64,000 bases of DNA from Solen grandis (lineage: Eukaryota; Mollusca; Bivalvia; Adapedonta; Solenidae): assembly GCA_021229015.1 (NCBI GenBank), contig CM037792.1, forward strand, positions 1,116,001 to 1,180,000, given 5' to 3'. The notes under the pieces were generated by a model, which did no database searches, was not told where the DNA came from, and was given only the letters and a program-made list of their open reading frames with translations. Position 1 is the first letter of the stretch; each line of letters begins with the position of its first letter. Of this stretch, positions 13,785-25,024 are shown piece by piece. The translations under genes and the position numbers were made by a program.

Positions 13785-16563
13785 CAGATGATATACAAAA
13801 AAGTGATCACATTATGCAACAATGAAGGGCTTAAAAGCCTCTATCGTAATTGTTTTACAAGTGTAAAATAGATCTTAATACTGTGTTCTACAACACCCAA
13901 ATCAAATAAGAGATAATACTCCCACAGGCCTACTCCATAACACATTATCATTTTTCTAGAATTAAATTAAATAAAAAATGTCTAAAAATCATCCATCTTT
14001 TCAGTTTAAAATATTTAATCTAAAACTGTTTAAAAATTCAAAATAAATGATTACATGTACTGCCATTCAACAAGAAAGCATTGGTTTACATTAATTTGTA
14101 ATATTTTGTACCCTGTGCCACATTTTTAAATGTTTTTCCCCTTTTTTATTTCCATTAGGATTCACATGTAGTGTTTTTTCCCCAAAAATTAATATGTTAC
14201 TAATTCAGGAGTAAATTTTCCCCCTTTTTTATTCAGATGTTGGGAATATATTATACAATGTTTTCTTCTTATGTATTTAGGTGATAAATTGTCCAATTAT
14301 ACATTCAAGTCTTATCTTGCCTTATAATTTGAAAATCAAAAATAATACCATAATTATGAACTTATTCAAGGGCTTGGCATGCAACTATGGTATCTACATA
14401 TTAGATACCATATGCATGGCATAGGCTCTTGGTAAATCTTCATTACGAAATCAATCATTGAATATTCAAAGAATTATCTCTGATAGCAGGGTCGGAAACT
14501 AACTGCTTTTAATCACCGTGTGCACCTTGAAATGCAGTTTGCGCAGTAAGTTGATTCCACTGTCGCAAAAGATGCAGTCACAGAGCGTTTTTGTTGTGAC
14601 AGACAGATCGTCAGCATCAAAAGAAAATGATGATTGATTGGTATGCTCATTTCAAGAACAATTATCTCGAGAAAGTGCAGAATGTTGTTCTAATAAAAAG
14701 CAAGGTGGGAATGATCATAAGGTCTTTTTTCCAACCATTCCCGATCTGTTTTATCTTTTGAATTTATTTTCAAAGAGTTGTCATCTGGTCTATTGTTTTG
14801 GATTTATTCTAAAATCTATGGAAGTTATTATGGCATTTCTATCAACATTTCAGTATATGTTGCGAGATATAGATGCAAGACAGGCAGACTCAAAACATTA
14901 AGAAGGTTGATATTTATGAATTCTGAAACTATTTAGTTTCAATCATGACATAGTTTGCAATCTCTACAAAATATGAAAGGTCATTATTCCTCCAAAGGCA
15001 GTGTATATTCAGAAAAGCAAAGTGTGTGCTACAGATTTGTTACGAGATGCAAACAGTACATACTCGGTAACGACAACGTTATTAAAATGCATAAAAAGAA
15101 AGAATATTTTAATTAAGATCATTCAATTGTTTACAAAAATAACTAATTTGCACATTCCATAAATCTAATTTATAACATTTCCATAAGCCTTCCATATGTC
15201 TCCGTTAACAAATCACAAGGGCATAAATTGATGACCTACCAGATAAACAAATTGTTATTCAACGACGGTTTTTCAAATTCAAATTATTTCCAATTACAGA
15301 TCATCTTCAGGAATACTTGCCAAAGCAAAAGTAACAACCCAAAATACTTTAACATCCATCCAAAATACTAAACTGCTTCATTTTTCAACATTTCAATGCG
15401 CTTAACTGTTATTTTACAGCAGACATTTGCACATTATGCACCATTTGTTTTAGTCTACAATATGTGAACATTATTTTATATTTTCCTTTCCATGAAAATT
15501 GAATCATTATGAAATATAATGGGCCCTTTTAAAATGTACATAAAAATTACCATGCAAAGAAATTCTTTGACCTTTTTTAGATTGAAAATCAAAATTTTCC
15601 AAAAATAAACCTTAAATGGTTGGGATCTCGAAATTCCCCCAGTAAGGAAAAAAGGCTACTGTCATAAATTTTAAAAAAAATAATACCCCAAAATTCCCCA
15701 TTGGGGTTAAGTGAGAAATGAAACAAAAAAAATTTTTGCATAACATTCTAATTAAATTTTTAACTGCCCGATTAGCAACACCTCCCTATCCTAAAAAATG
15801 ACAAACAAAAATTCAAAAGTGTTTTACATCAAGGGCCATTTAATTCAAATTCCCCTTCCCCCTGAGGAAAATGCCCGGAAATTCCGAACTCAGCCCAAGG
15901 GGTATTTTTTGGCTGCCACATGTTGGAAACTTTAAATAAATTGGAACAATTTTTTGAAAGTTAGGCCCAGACATAAAATATCAAAAGGGTAATTAAAATT
16001 TGGGGGTTTAAAATAACCATAAATTTAAAGGGCTTCATTCAGGCAATAGGAATGCAATTATCCGAACTATCCCATTATTATGGCCATTCACACTTGTGAA
16101 AGGTTTAAAAATGAATTGGGGCCCGGAAAAACCCCTTTCAAAAAATTTTGCTAACCCAAACCCCCAATCAAAACGAAAGGGGGAATTCCCAAATTTTGGC
16201 CGCCATTTTAAAAATTTTAAAAGGAAAGGTAAGGTTTCTTACTTTCTCCCAAATCCCTCTTGGCAGTACCTAGGTTTAAGGTTTCTCTGTGCTTGGGAAG
16301 GTCTTGAGAAAAAAATATACCCAAGGCCAGGTTCAAACCTGCTACCTTGGGGTTCCATAGTTGAGATACAACTGAAGCACAGCACCCCTCTAAATAAATT
16401 GATCCCATAGAGCATTCAAACCATGAAAGTGTTTAAAATTGTCCTGTCCATGATTAGTCATATAAATTCATGCCATTTTATCCTTAAGAAAAGTGACAAC
16501 AAAAAGCTATAAACAACGTGATAAATCCCCCTGCACCCTACCATGTCTTCATGTAATGTAAGA

Positions 16564-16792
16564 TTAACCCTTTCCCTCATAGAGGAAACCTTTGAAAAGA
16601 CCTATGCGAACAACTTAAAACCAGATCACCTGAAGTAACTCGCAGGCTGATCAGGTTTTATGCTGTTCGCTGCTCCCAGGGGTCGGGAAATGAGACTTTA
16701 TAATTAAATTTGGTAAGGTTTAACTGTTTTTTTCTGCAGATCGGGTTTATGTGTACCTATGGTGCTAAAATCCTTATGAAAAAAGGGGTTAA
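16564..16792 (+). mobile_element. MITE family A copy 2
   Basis: TTAACCCTTTCCCTCATAGA to GGGGTTAA. It holds the hairpin core (gcgaacaacttaaaaccaga, aggttttatgctgttcgc). Its right terminus is degraded. 229 bases. Confidence 0.82.
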
Positions 16793-16811
16793 GATTAAGA
16801 TGGATTGGAAG

Positions 16812-16897
16812 TTGCTTAAAGTAATCCATCCATCATTAGATTATAATCATGGCCCTTTCAAATGCTGGAAAACAGTTAGTGCAGATGCAGCTCCATG
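16812..16897 (+). mobile_element. MITE family D half copy
   Basis: ttaaagtaatccatccatca followed by ataatcatggccctttcaaa and agtgcagatgcag, matching one end of the 13581-13784 element in reverse complement. Confidence 0.6.
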
Positions 16898-17649
16898 ACT
16901 TGCATTTATTTTAAAATTTCCCATAGTCATTGATGGACCATGTCACACATTTGATGGATGGCTTATCATAAAAAATTTGCCCATATCCTATATACTTGAT
17001 TGACTGTAGAAATCATGTCAAAGTAATTAGCCTAAAACAAACACCTGACATCAGAAACGAAAGCTTCTAGAAAGAAATTTTCCACAAGATTCATAGAACT
17101 GGCCATTCCCACATGCAAAACAATTCAATAGTTTGGAAAGTTTAAAGAGATTAATTAAGGTGCCTTTTAACTTGATTGAAGATCCCTAATTAAAAGATAT
17201 GGAAGTTGAAACAGATGTACTGAGACATTTATGGCCAATTAAATCGCTTGAACTGCAAGCTGCAGGGGCGAGATTACATTAATCAAAAGAACATTTCCCA
17301 AAAATTTAAATATGTGAGATAAATGGTTTTCAAAACGTTTGGTTATTTTAAAAATTAAAGGCAGTGACCAAAGCAGCTGCCCTCCATTAATCATTTAAGT
17401 AACCTACAAAAAAAAAAAACTTACACCTATGAAGTGTCAAGGTCTCTCTAAAATTTAAATTCCCTTTCTTTTTCCCTTCTTATAGACTGGTGGCTGAACA
17501 AGTCTTATAAAATAGAAAATCAAATCAGCTTAGCTGATTGCATAATTACCAAGCCGATTTAACTGTACTGTATCTTTTTCATGAAAGAAAGCTTATCACT
17601 TAATTTGTTGGGTTTTATTAATTCAGGTATTTTTAATAATGAATAATAC

Positions 17650-17935
17650 GGGTAGCATGAAGACCCCTGAGTGTACAGACAAATGTAGCCCCGGGGACCG
17701 CAAGCCAGCAAGAAGGCTTTCTCACGTGAAAAATCCACTTGACCCTGTCAGAAGTGGAACCAGGTTTAACACCCTCCAACAGTATTTCAGTCATTTCGGG
17801 GACAAGTCTACTTGAGACAGATATAGTGCTGCCACACCGCAAATCATGCTGTAGAATGTGACATGATACCACACCTAATCAAATTATTATGCTGAGTGCC
17901 AAGCAAAGAGCTATGTCAGTACCAGTTTTTATGAC
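17650..17935 (-). mobile_element. SINE-derived sequence, minus strand (S2-like 3' part joined to an S1-like body)
   Basis: The reverse complement shows the S2-like gatactgacatagctctttg, gtggtatcatgtcac and caagtagacttgtccccgaa with tgactgaaatactgttg. Beyond it lies cttgctggcttgcggtcccc, which resembles the S1 body (ttccagctggcttgcggtag). Confidence 0.65.
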
Positions 17936-18518
17936 AAACCAACCTGTAATCAGCTGGGTAAAGGCTTGAGACAGAAAAATGGTCAAAGCAATAAGCCAAA
18001 AAACAATATTAATAAATCATATCATGTAAACTTTAGCTGGGCTTTCACAGAATCTTTACCATTTCCATCAACAAATTAGTAAACAAAGTCCGAAATGGAG
18101 ATGATATGCAGTATTATCTCCAGTGGCCCGCCTGAACCAGTGTGAAACTCAAGGTCCCTGTGGATTTAAAATAGAATTCAAGCCTGTGCGGATTATTTGA
18201 CCATCAATGTCAAACAAGAGTAGCTAGATCTGACATAATTTGTATCAATTAATAAAGGTCTCAGATGGTTTCAAAATGGGTGCAAAAAACCAACCTGCTG
18301 GAATCAGAAACTTAAAGACCCCAGAAAAAAAAAATTGCATTTTTAAAACACCAGTTAACTGATGGGTTTAAATTTTGCTAATTAAATTGAAACCTTCAAG
18401 CAATCAGCAGCTTTGTGAAATTCCAATAAAAACCTTAAGTAAATACACAAATTAAAGAACTGCGCCAGGGATGTGGCATGCTTTATTATGTTTTAAAAAA
18501 TCAAAATTTGTCTGTACC

Positions 18519-18989
18519 TACCGTATACACCGGCAGATTAGGCCACTTTTTTTCCAGATAATTCAAGTTTATAGAGGGGAAGCGCCTTTAAAAGATGATA
18601 TACAGCTTTTCAGTTTTCTTTTTTCAATCACCGAGAAGTGAAAATTACCGGTATAAAGATCTCAGAAAATGGGTAAACGAAAGCCAATGAATACGATAAT
18701 ATGACATAAAGTCTATACGAAACCATGATAAACAATACCAGATTATTGCTTTTTTTTTCTTATTTTTTTATCCAAAAGGGATATTTCATGATAAAATGAT
18801 CGTGAGAAACTAAACAACTTGATGGAAGCCATTTTCAATATCAACAAAAAAAGTTTATTTACGGACCTCAATGAAGTATAGGAGAAACTTGACAGGTGGT
18901 AATTGTTACTAATGTTTGTTAGTTGGGAGAATTTTGACAGGTGACAAGGGTCCCCAGTGTTAGAATGCAGGGACACGGTTGAGTAATGT
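18519..18989. mobile_element. Second copy of the CCGTATACAC element, inverted and cut by the assembly gap
   Basis: TA followed by CCGTATACACCGGCAGATTA at 18521, then a long match to the reverse complement of 46440-46910, for example caagtttatagaggggaagc and cttgatggaagccattttca. The match runs up to agtaatgt, the last bases before the N run. The other terminus is not visible to the right of the gap. Confidence 0.88.
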
Positions 18990-19089
18990 NNNNNNNNNNN
19001 NNNNNNNNNNNNNNNNNNNNNNNNNNNNNNNNNNNNNNNNNNNNNNNNNNNNNNNNNNNNNNNNNNNNNNNNNNNNNNNNNNNNNNNNN
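18990..19089. other. Assembly gap of 100 N
   Basis: Exactly 100 N, the usual placeholder for a scaffold join of unknown length. The only long frame crossing it is meaningless. Confidence 0.99.
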
Positions 19090-19156
19090 ATAAAAAATCT
19101 TAGAGATAATCCTCTGAACGCTGCAATTATTCCGTAAGGGACACGGTGTAAAGCGT

Positions 19157-19210
19157 TTGTCAGACGATTCTGTCCGGCCGATGTTGTCAGACGATTCTGT
19201 CCGGCCGATG
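19157..19210. repeat. Two perfect 27-bp tandem units in a GC-rich patch
   Basis: ttgtcagacgattctgtccg with the next seven bases is repeated at 19157 and 19184. The patch 19130-19260 is clearly more GC- and CpG-rich than its surroundings (for example gccggccgggcgcc). Confidence 0.9.
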
Positions 19211-19474
19211 CCGAGAAATCGGGGACGCCGGCCGGGCGCCGGGTTAAATGTGACGTTACACAAAGTGGGTGGCAGTACGAATGGCATGTATGCTCTTTTT
19301 ACGTATATCTCGGCATTTGACTCGTCGATCAATTCTGCATCAAATATAGAATACATCTATCAGCCATAATGTTCATATTTATTTTGATACATATTCTATG
19401 TCTTTCCTTAACAGTAACCGGGCCGTATATTTGACAATCAGCCTAGGATATTTCTTCAAGTCGGCCCCTTGTGT

Positions 19475-19549
19475 GCAAAGGGGTTTCTCTCGATTTTTTA
19501 TGTCCCATATATATATGGGACATAAAAAAATCGAGAGAAACCCCTTTGC
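19475..19549. repeat. Near-perfect 75-bp hairpin
   Basis: gcaaaggggtttctctcgat pairs with atcgagagaaacccctttgc, and the arms continue through tttttatgtcccatatata with at most one unpaired base. The centre is an alternating TA run. It could be a young foldback element, a MITE or an inverted duplication. Confidence 0.9.
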
Positions 19550-19588
19550 TTGTGTGTACATCATTTACCCGTTTATGTTTGGTATCGG

Positions 19589-19747
19589 TTAAGCATACTC
19601 ATATCATAAATATATACATGAATATTCATGAAGTAAGGGTTAAACATACTCATATCATAAATATATACATGAATATTCATGAAGTAAAGGGTTAAACATA
19701 ATCATATCATAAATATATACATGAATATTCATGAAGTAAAGGGTTAA
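19589..19747. repeat. Three tandem 51-52-bp units ending in the family B terminus and TTAA
   Basis: TTAA recurs at 19589, 19640, 19692 and 19744. Each unit carries catactcatatcataaata and gaatattcatgaagtaa, then GGGTTAA. The unit end equals the terminal sequence of family B MITEs, so this looks like a tandem array of solo ends. Confidence 0.8.
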
Positions 19748-21119
19748 ACATATTTCATGAGCAGGGAAGGATCAATCGCGAAAAATTAATAAAAAAATGA
19801 TAACGACCCCAAAACGTGCATTGTTATATTCAGCAGAAAAGCGTAATACACATTTAAACAGTATTCATAGATCATTTCTATTCATGAAATTAATTTCTAG
19901 GTGCACCAAGGATCACAATTAAACATTGTTTTGAACAATTTGCATATCAAATATAAGTTTGCAATTATGGTCTCGGAAAACAACTGCCATCACTTTTTCA
20001 TAATATTTTACATACTATTTTACAGGCATGTTAAGGCGTTTCAATAGAAGGACCACCAGAACAATAGCATGGCGCTCTTTACACAAATTATGCCTACCGG
20101 ATAGAGAAATAAGTAAAATATTACTTACTAGTACGTAGACACCCCCCCCACACACACACACAGCAAAATATCTAGTGTAGCTTTCTCCATTTTTGTTTTT
20201 TCCATTTGCATGCGTTTTCCCATTTTCGATCAGGTCTGAGTGGTTATATGTTTGATAACACGCTCTCTGCGTTTAAATGTTTCCACTATCACTGCCCAAA
20301 CCCAGAATGACAATGTAAACATTCCAGTGTTGATGGAGTGCGGGTCATAACTGGCGGGCCTTATCGTCTTTATTGATATTTGTGCTTTTATTAGAGTTCA
20401 ATCCCACTTCAGTATTTTAATAAATTTTGGAAAGACAGATAAAGTGCGATACCTGGCTAGGACATACTAATGACACCCTTTCACAATATCTTGTCACCAT
20501 AACAACCAGTCATGGAGCTATCCTTATATGCTAAACGTCATGCAAGGGAGCTATATCATTTTTATCGAATCGAATCCAGGTTCTGAGAATCCTCGAATCC
20601 GAAAGAAGATTCTAATCTCTTCTTACGGATTTGAGAAAAGCCTACCAAACTGAAAAATGTAAAGCAATAATATTAATTATAATAATGATAATAATAATAT
20701 CTTTCTGTTTAGAGGATAACATATTTCGCAACGCAATTCTCCCATATGGTCCTCCCAAGAATAATATAATGCAATTACTTGTACGTATTAAAAGTGAAAA
20801 AATAAAATGTTTTATATCGCTAACATATGATAAATGATGATGATGAAAAATATTCAAAATATCTTCAACATATGGATGTATGTTATCAAAATGGTATTAT
20901 CAATGTACATGTATTTTGTTTTCGGGGAATCATTTTTAAACATTTTATACAAAGAATCAATGATTTTGGTGATAAAATTTGAATTAAAAAAAATCGAAAA
21001 ACAATATCTAAATGGGAAACTGTCGAAAATGGAAATGTGAAATGTATCATAATAAACAACAATAGATGTTAACAACAGTTGCTTATTAAAAACATACAAT
21101 ATTGGCAATGCACTATGTT

Positions 21120-21925
21120 CTAATATGTACGTTTTATGAACGACACAGTCGACTCGCATTTCTTTATTTTCAATGGAAGTGAGTTCCATAGCTTTCGGGC
21201 AACAACTGCAAAATATTTACTATATGATAAACCATTAGATTTAGGAACTATTAAGTGTCCATAAGGCACCAATCTTAGATTACTGTTAGGTACTTTATCT
21301 AATATCGAAGTTATGTAATTCGGAGCCGAATCATATAAGGCTTTGTAAGTTAGCATAAGAAAATGTTTGATACGACACCGTATTGGCATCCAATTTCATT
21401 AAGGATGAAGGCGTATAAAGACCCGTTTTAAGAATGATACGCGCTGTCCCCCCCCCTTTTTTTTTAAATTTTTAAATTTGTACAGTGTTGACTGAGCTTG
21501 TTCCGTCCAATATCAAACACCCGTAATCAAACAAGGGGATTAAATAGGCATTATAATACTTCATTAAAAAAAATCACGATATTAACTGTTTGAGGGTAAG
21601 TTTACGGGAAATCTGTTTAACCATTTGGTCAGTTTGAGAGTTCCAATTAAGTTAGTTAATTATCAATAACAATTACCCTTCGTAATAGATGTATTGTCTA
21701 TATGTAAGCTTACATCTGAAACCCGTTTAAGTCTATAGCGTGTTCCATTTATCATTATTGATGAATTTTCTGCATTAAGAAACGTATCATTATTTGCACA
21801 CCAGTTCAAAACTGCATCGTTTGCTAATTGCAGTTTGAGTTTGATTAAATTCAAGTTCTTGTCATGCATATGCATTGTTGTGTCATCCACAAAGAAATCA
21901 GTCAAACAATCATTAATCAATATTT
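21120..21925 (-). pseudogene. Non-LTR retrotransposon reverse transcriptase remnant (CR1/L2-like)
   Basis: Two minus-strand blocks. 21663-21920 reads FFVDDTTM, the RT catalytic box, followed by NWCANNDTFLNAENSSIMI, the usual segment after it. 21120-21389 reads ALYDSAPNYITSILD and KLWNSLPLKIKK, the typical C-terminal part of such enzymes. The stretch between can be read with frameshifts (NWNSQTDQMVKQ). Stops and shifts show it is dead. The assignment to CR1/L2 rests on the C-terminal style only. Confidence 0.85.
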
Positions 21926-22044
21926 ACAGTCTATAATGGCCATAGAAGCTTAATGCCATAAAAACAACAACAAAACGTTTCACACACATACACAACAACA
22001 AGAGCGCCAAGGTGGCCCTGTATCGCTCACCTGTGTAAGATTCA

Positions 22045-22214
22045 TGACTTGACATGACTATTTGAGTTTACCGTCGCTTCGACAGTATTTCAGTCATATA
22101 GCGACGTCCAGCTAATTACAGGTGGAGGAAGACCCCGAATGCACGGACACATCCGGGTAGAACCACCGACCTACCGCAAGCCAGCTGGAAGGCTTCCTCA
22201 CATGAAAATCCGAA
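22045..22214 (-). mobile_element. SINE family S1, 5'-truncated, minus strand
   Basis: The reverse complement of the S1 body runs from tatttgagtttaccgtcgct to ggaaggcttcctcacatg. GTGTAAGATTCA is duplicated at 22033-22044 and 22215-22226. It sits inside a GCTCACCTG-type repeat. Confidence 0.93.
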
Positions 22215-22233
22215 GTGTAAGATTCAAGCTAAA

Positions 22234-22340
22234 GGTATCATGATGTAATAACTAAACAGTGGTATCATGATGTAATAACTAAACAGTGGTATCATGATGT
22301 AATAACTAAACAGTGGTATCATGATGTAATAAACAGTGAT
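22234..22340. repeat. 27-bp minisatellite, four units
   Basis: ggtatcatgatgtaataact followed by aaacagt is repeated almost perfectly, and the last unit is shortened. Confidence 0.92.
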
Positions 22341-23885
22341 CATTATATAAATTTGCAATGCTTTTGAAATCCATCAAATAAAGTGTAAGCAATGTAAAAA
22401 CACATTTTTATGCAAACAAGCATTCTGACCAAATTCCTTGAAGATTGAGCGAAATGTGGCCACAATGGGTTTCGAAAATTTGTTCTGGTGACCTACATTT
22501 TTATTCACTTGACCCAGATTTTAACCCATTCGACATTTGATGTAACACATATTCTAATAATTAAAGTTCTATTCAGATTGAGCGAAAATTAATGTGGAAT
22601 CTAGAGTGTTCACAAAGTTTGTGAAATATTTCACAGGATGTGTAAAAACTTAAATTATTTCATTCTCGTTTGATTTGTGATAAAAACTTGAGTGACATTA
22701 CTAAATGTATATAATTGTATGATTTTTTCTCCTTTTTGTGTGTACACGTATGGCATATTTCTATTTCTAAATTCTATTGCATGTGTTTGCTCCTTGTATT
22801 TTTGTACTCGTCTATAATGAGGTGGGAAAAAATAAGATATAAATTAAGTTTGGGCAAAAAAGCGTAGAGTGTTAACAGTGTTTTCTTTTTTTCTTTCTTT
22901 GTTTTTCCCCTAAGATTTGCCCAGGTGACCTACTTTTTACCCGGCGTGACCCAGTTTCAAAGCAACGTACCGCGTACATTTGAAATTGAAATGTTTCATG
23001 ATACATTTAACACCTTAAGTACTTGAATAAGGACACGTCAGAACATCAAACGATGAACCTATGAATTGGGAACAACCTGGTCGATAAGGTTATGACTGCT
23101 ATCTATGTACACAAATATTTTATCCGGTAATGACAGCCACGGCCCAAGCCGTTAAATTGTACGGAGGCCATTCGTTGGCAAAATCTATGTGTGCGCGCGC
23201 GCGTGCGTGTGTGTGCGCGGCGCGCGCTTTCCGTACCTCGGTTTGGTTTAGGGTTAGGGCTATTTTGTTTGTGGGAGGCGTTTGGTTTGGGTTTTGGGCT
23301 GTCATAATGGTTAGTTTCAAAGTTGAATTACATACCGTTGTATACCTCGGACAAATATACTTCGCTATTACAAAATTCTAAATACATACCGAGGTTGAGA
23401 TAACTCGCTAGGTTAGTAGTGCAATACTCCGATACTCTCTCGTTCCCTCTGTTCACAAATCAGCATCAGTTTTAACCATTGCATTGATTAAGTTAATATT
23501 TTAATCCCTATCAACACACACACACACACTTATTATTACTACTACTACTTTTCTTTAATGGAAATAATAACATGCGGAGTATTAAAGTAATGGACGATAA
23601 GATACTGTTACATGATGTACGAATTATTATTTGTCAAGTGTCTATGCTGGTATTCAGTCGATACGGCCACTTCGCTGTAATCGGTGGAGTAAACATTATT
23701 GTAATAAAACAGACTATAATCGTCATACAGGGAATTTTAATAATGCATGTATATCTTTATTTCCGCCTCAGTATAGACGAGTACAAAACTACAAAGATGA
23801 ACAAGAGAAATACAATACACAAATGCAATATAATTAAGAAATTTAAAAAGACATACGTGTACAAATGGCAAAGAAAAAGAACAAG

Positions 23886-24745
23886 AGGGTTATGATGGCC
23901 CTGAATCGCTCACCTGATTATAAATGAGCAACATATGTTGGATTTTTTATATTGACCTACTTTTTGATATCACATGACCCGCTTTTGAGCTTGACCAAGA
24001 TTTATGGAAACAGACATTCCGACCAAGTTTCATAAGGATTGGGCCAAAAATGTGGCCTCTAGAGTGTTAAGGTTTTTCTAAGATTTGACCTCATGACCTT
24101 TTTTTTGACCCCACATGACCCAAATTCGAACTTGTTCAAGATTTTATGGAAACAAACATTCTGACTAGGTTTCATAAAGATTGGGCCAAAAATGTGGCCT
24201 CTAGAGTGTTAACAAGGTTTTTTCTAAGATTTGACTTCATGACCTACTTTTTGACCCCACAGGACCAAAATTCGAAGTTGTCCAAGATTTTATGGAAACA
24301 AACATTCTGACCAAGTTCCATGAAGATTGGGCCAAAAATGTGGCCTCTAGAGTGTTAACAAAGTTTTTCTAAGATTTGACCTCATGACCTACTTTTTGAC
24401 CCCACATGACCCAAATTCGAACTTGTCCAAGATTTTATGGAAACAAACATTCTGACCAAGTTTCATAAAGATTGGGCCAAAAATGTGGCCTCTAGAGTGT
24501 TAACAAGGTTTTTATAAGATTTGACCTCATGACCTACTTTTTGACCCCACATGACCCAATTTCGAAATTGTCCAAGAATTTATGGAGGCAAACATTCTGA
24601 CCAAGTTTCATGAAGATTGGCCAAAAAATATGGCCTCTAGAGTGTTAACAAGGTCAAATTGTTGACGACGAACGACGCACGACGGACGCCGGACGAAGGG
24701 CGATCACAAAAGCTCACCTTGAGCACGTTGTGCTAAAGGGGGAAG
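23886..24745 (+). repeat. GCTCACCTG-type interspersed repeat with a 145-bp internal tandem
   Basis: Left edge atggccctgaatcgctcacc, right edge gggcgatcacaaaagctcac then cttgagcacgttgtgctaaa, preceded by a GACGACG-rich tract. Inside, tgtggcctctagagtgtt recurs at about 24051, 24193, 24339, 24484 and 24629 (period 142-146). Confidence 0.85.
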
Positions 24746-24852
24746 GAAAATAAACCCTAAAACATTCATATACAGTATATATAAATATTTAAATACTCCC
24801 CGATATTATTTTGGACACACACACTTATCCAACTTACCGAAACGAAAGCAGC

Positions 24853-24955
24853 TTAAGGTAATCCATCAATATAAAGATATAATCATGGTCCTTCAAATGC
24901 TCAAAAGGACTTCAGTGCAGATGCAAACATCCATTGATTGGTGTACGAATTATTA
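24853..24955 (+). mobile_element. MITE family D half copy
   Basis: ttaaggtaatccatcaatat, then ataatcatggtccttcaaat and agtgcagatgcaaacatcca. Same end as the copies at 13784 and 16812. Confidence 0.65.
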
Positions 24956-25024
24956 CCTGTGAATCATTTAAGTCAAAGAATGCATAGAAAAAAAGCGTCC
25001 CCTTCAAGCACCCCAACTAAACAT

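Larger units (their letters stand above)
12625..18518. other. Intergenic, no gene seen
   Basis: Apart from the MITE copies at 13581-13784, 16564-16792 and 16812-16897 and the SINE-like piece at 17650-17935, this is AT-rich sequence with no recognisable exon. 15590-16250 again shows homopolymer excess; a tRNA-like B box may lie on the minus strand near 16340. Confidence 0.5.
21995..23000 (+). repeat. Diverged GCTCACCTG-type repeat, host of the SINE at 22045
   Basis: gtggccctgtatcgctcacc opens it, and internal blocks such as gtggaatctagagtgttcac and ggtgacctactttttacccg match the 23886-24745 repeat. Divergence is high, so it is older. Confidence 0.7.

Noticed and set aside
18919..19356. 145-codon open frame across the gap
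   Set aside because: It reads through 100 N as X; there is no family signal, and the flanks are transposon and GC-rich repeat.
23241..23258. Telomere-like ttagggttaggg
   Set aside because: Only two units beside a GT/GC microsatellite.
23572..23895. 107-codon frame on the + strand
   Set aside because: No motif; it ends in the left edge of a GCTCACCTG repeat.
23886..24745. CRISPR-like regular repeats
   Set aside because: Units are contiguous 145-bp tandems without spacers, in a eukaryotic genome.
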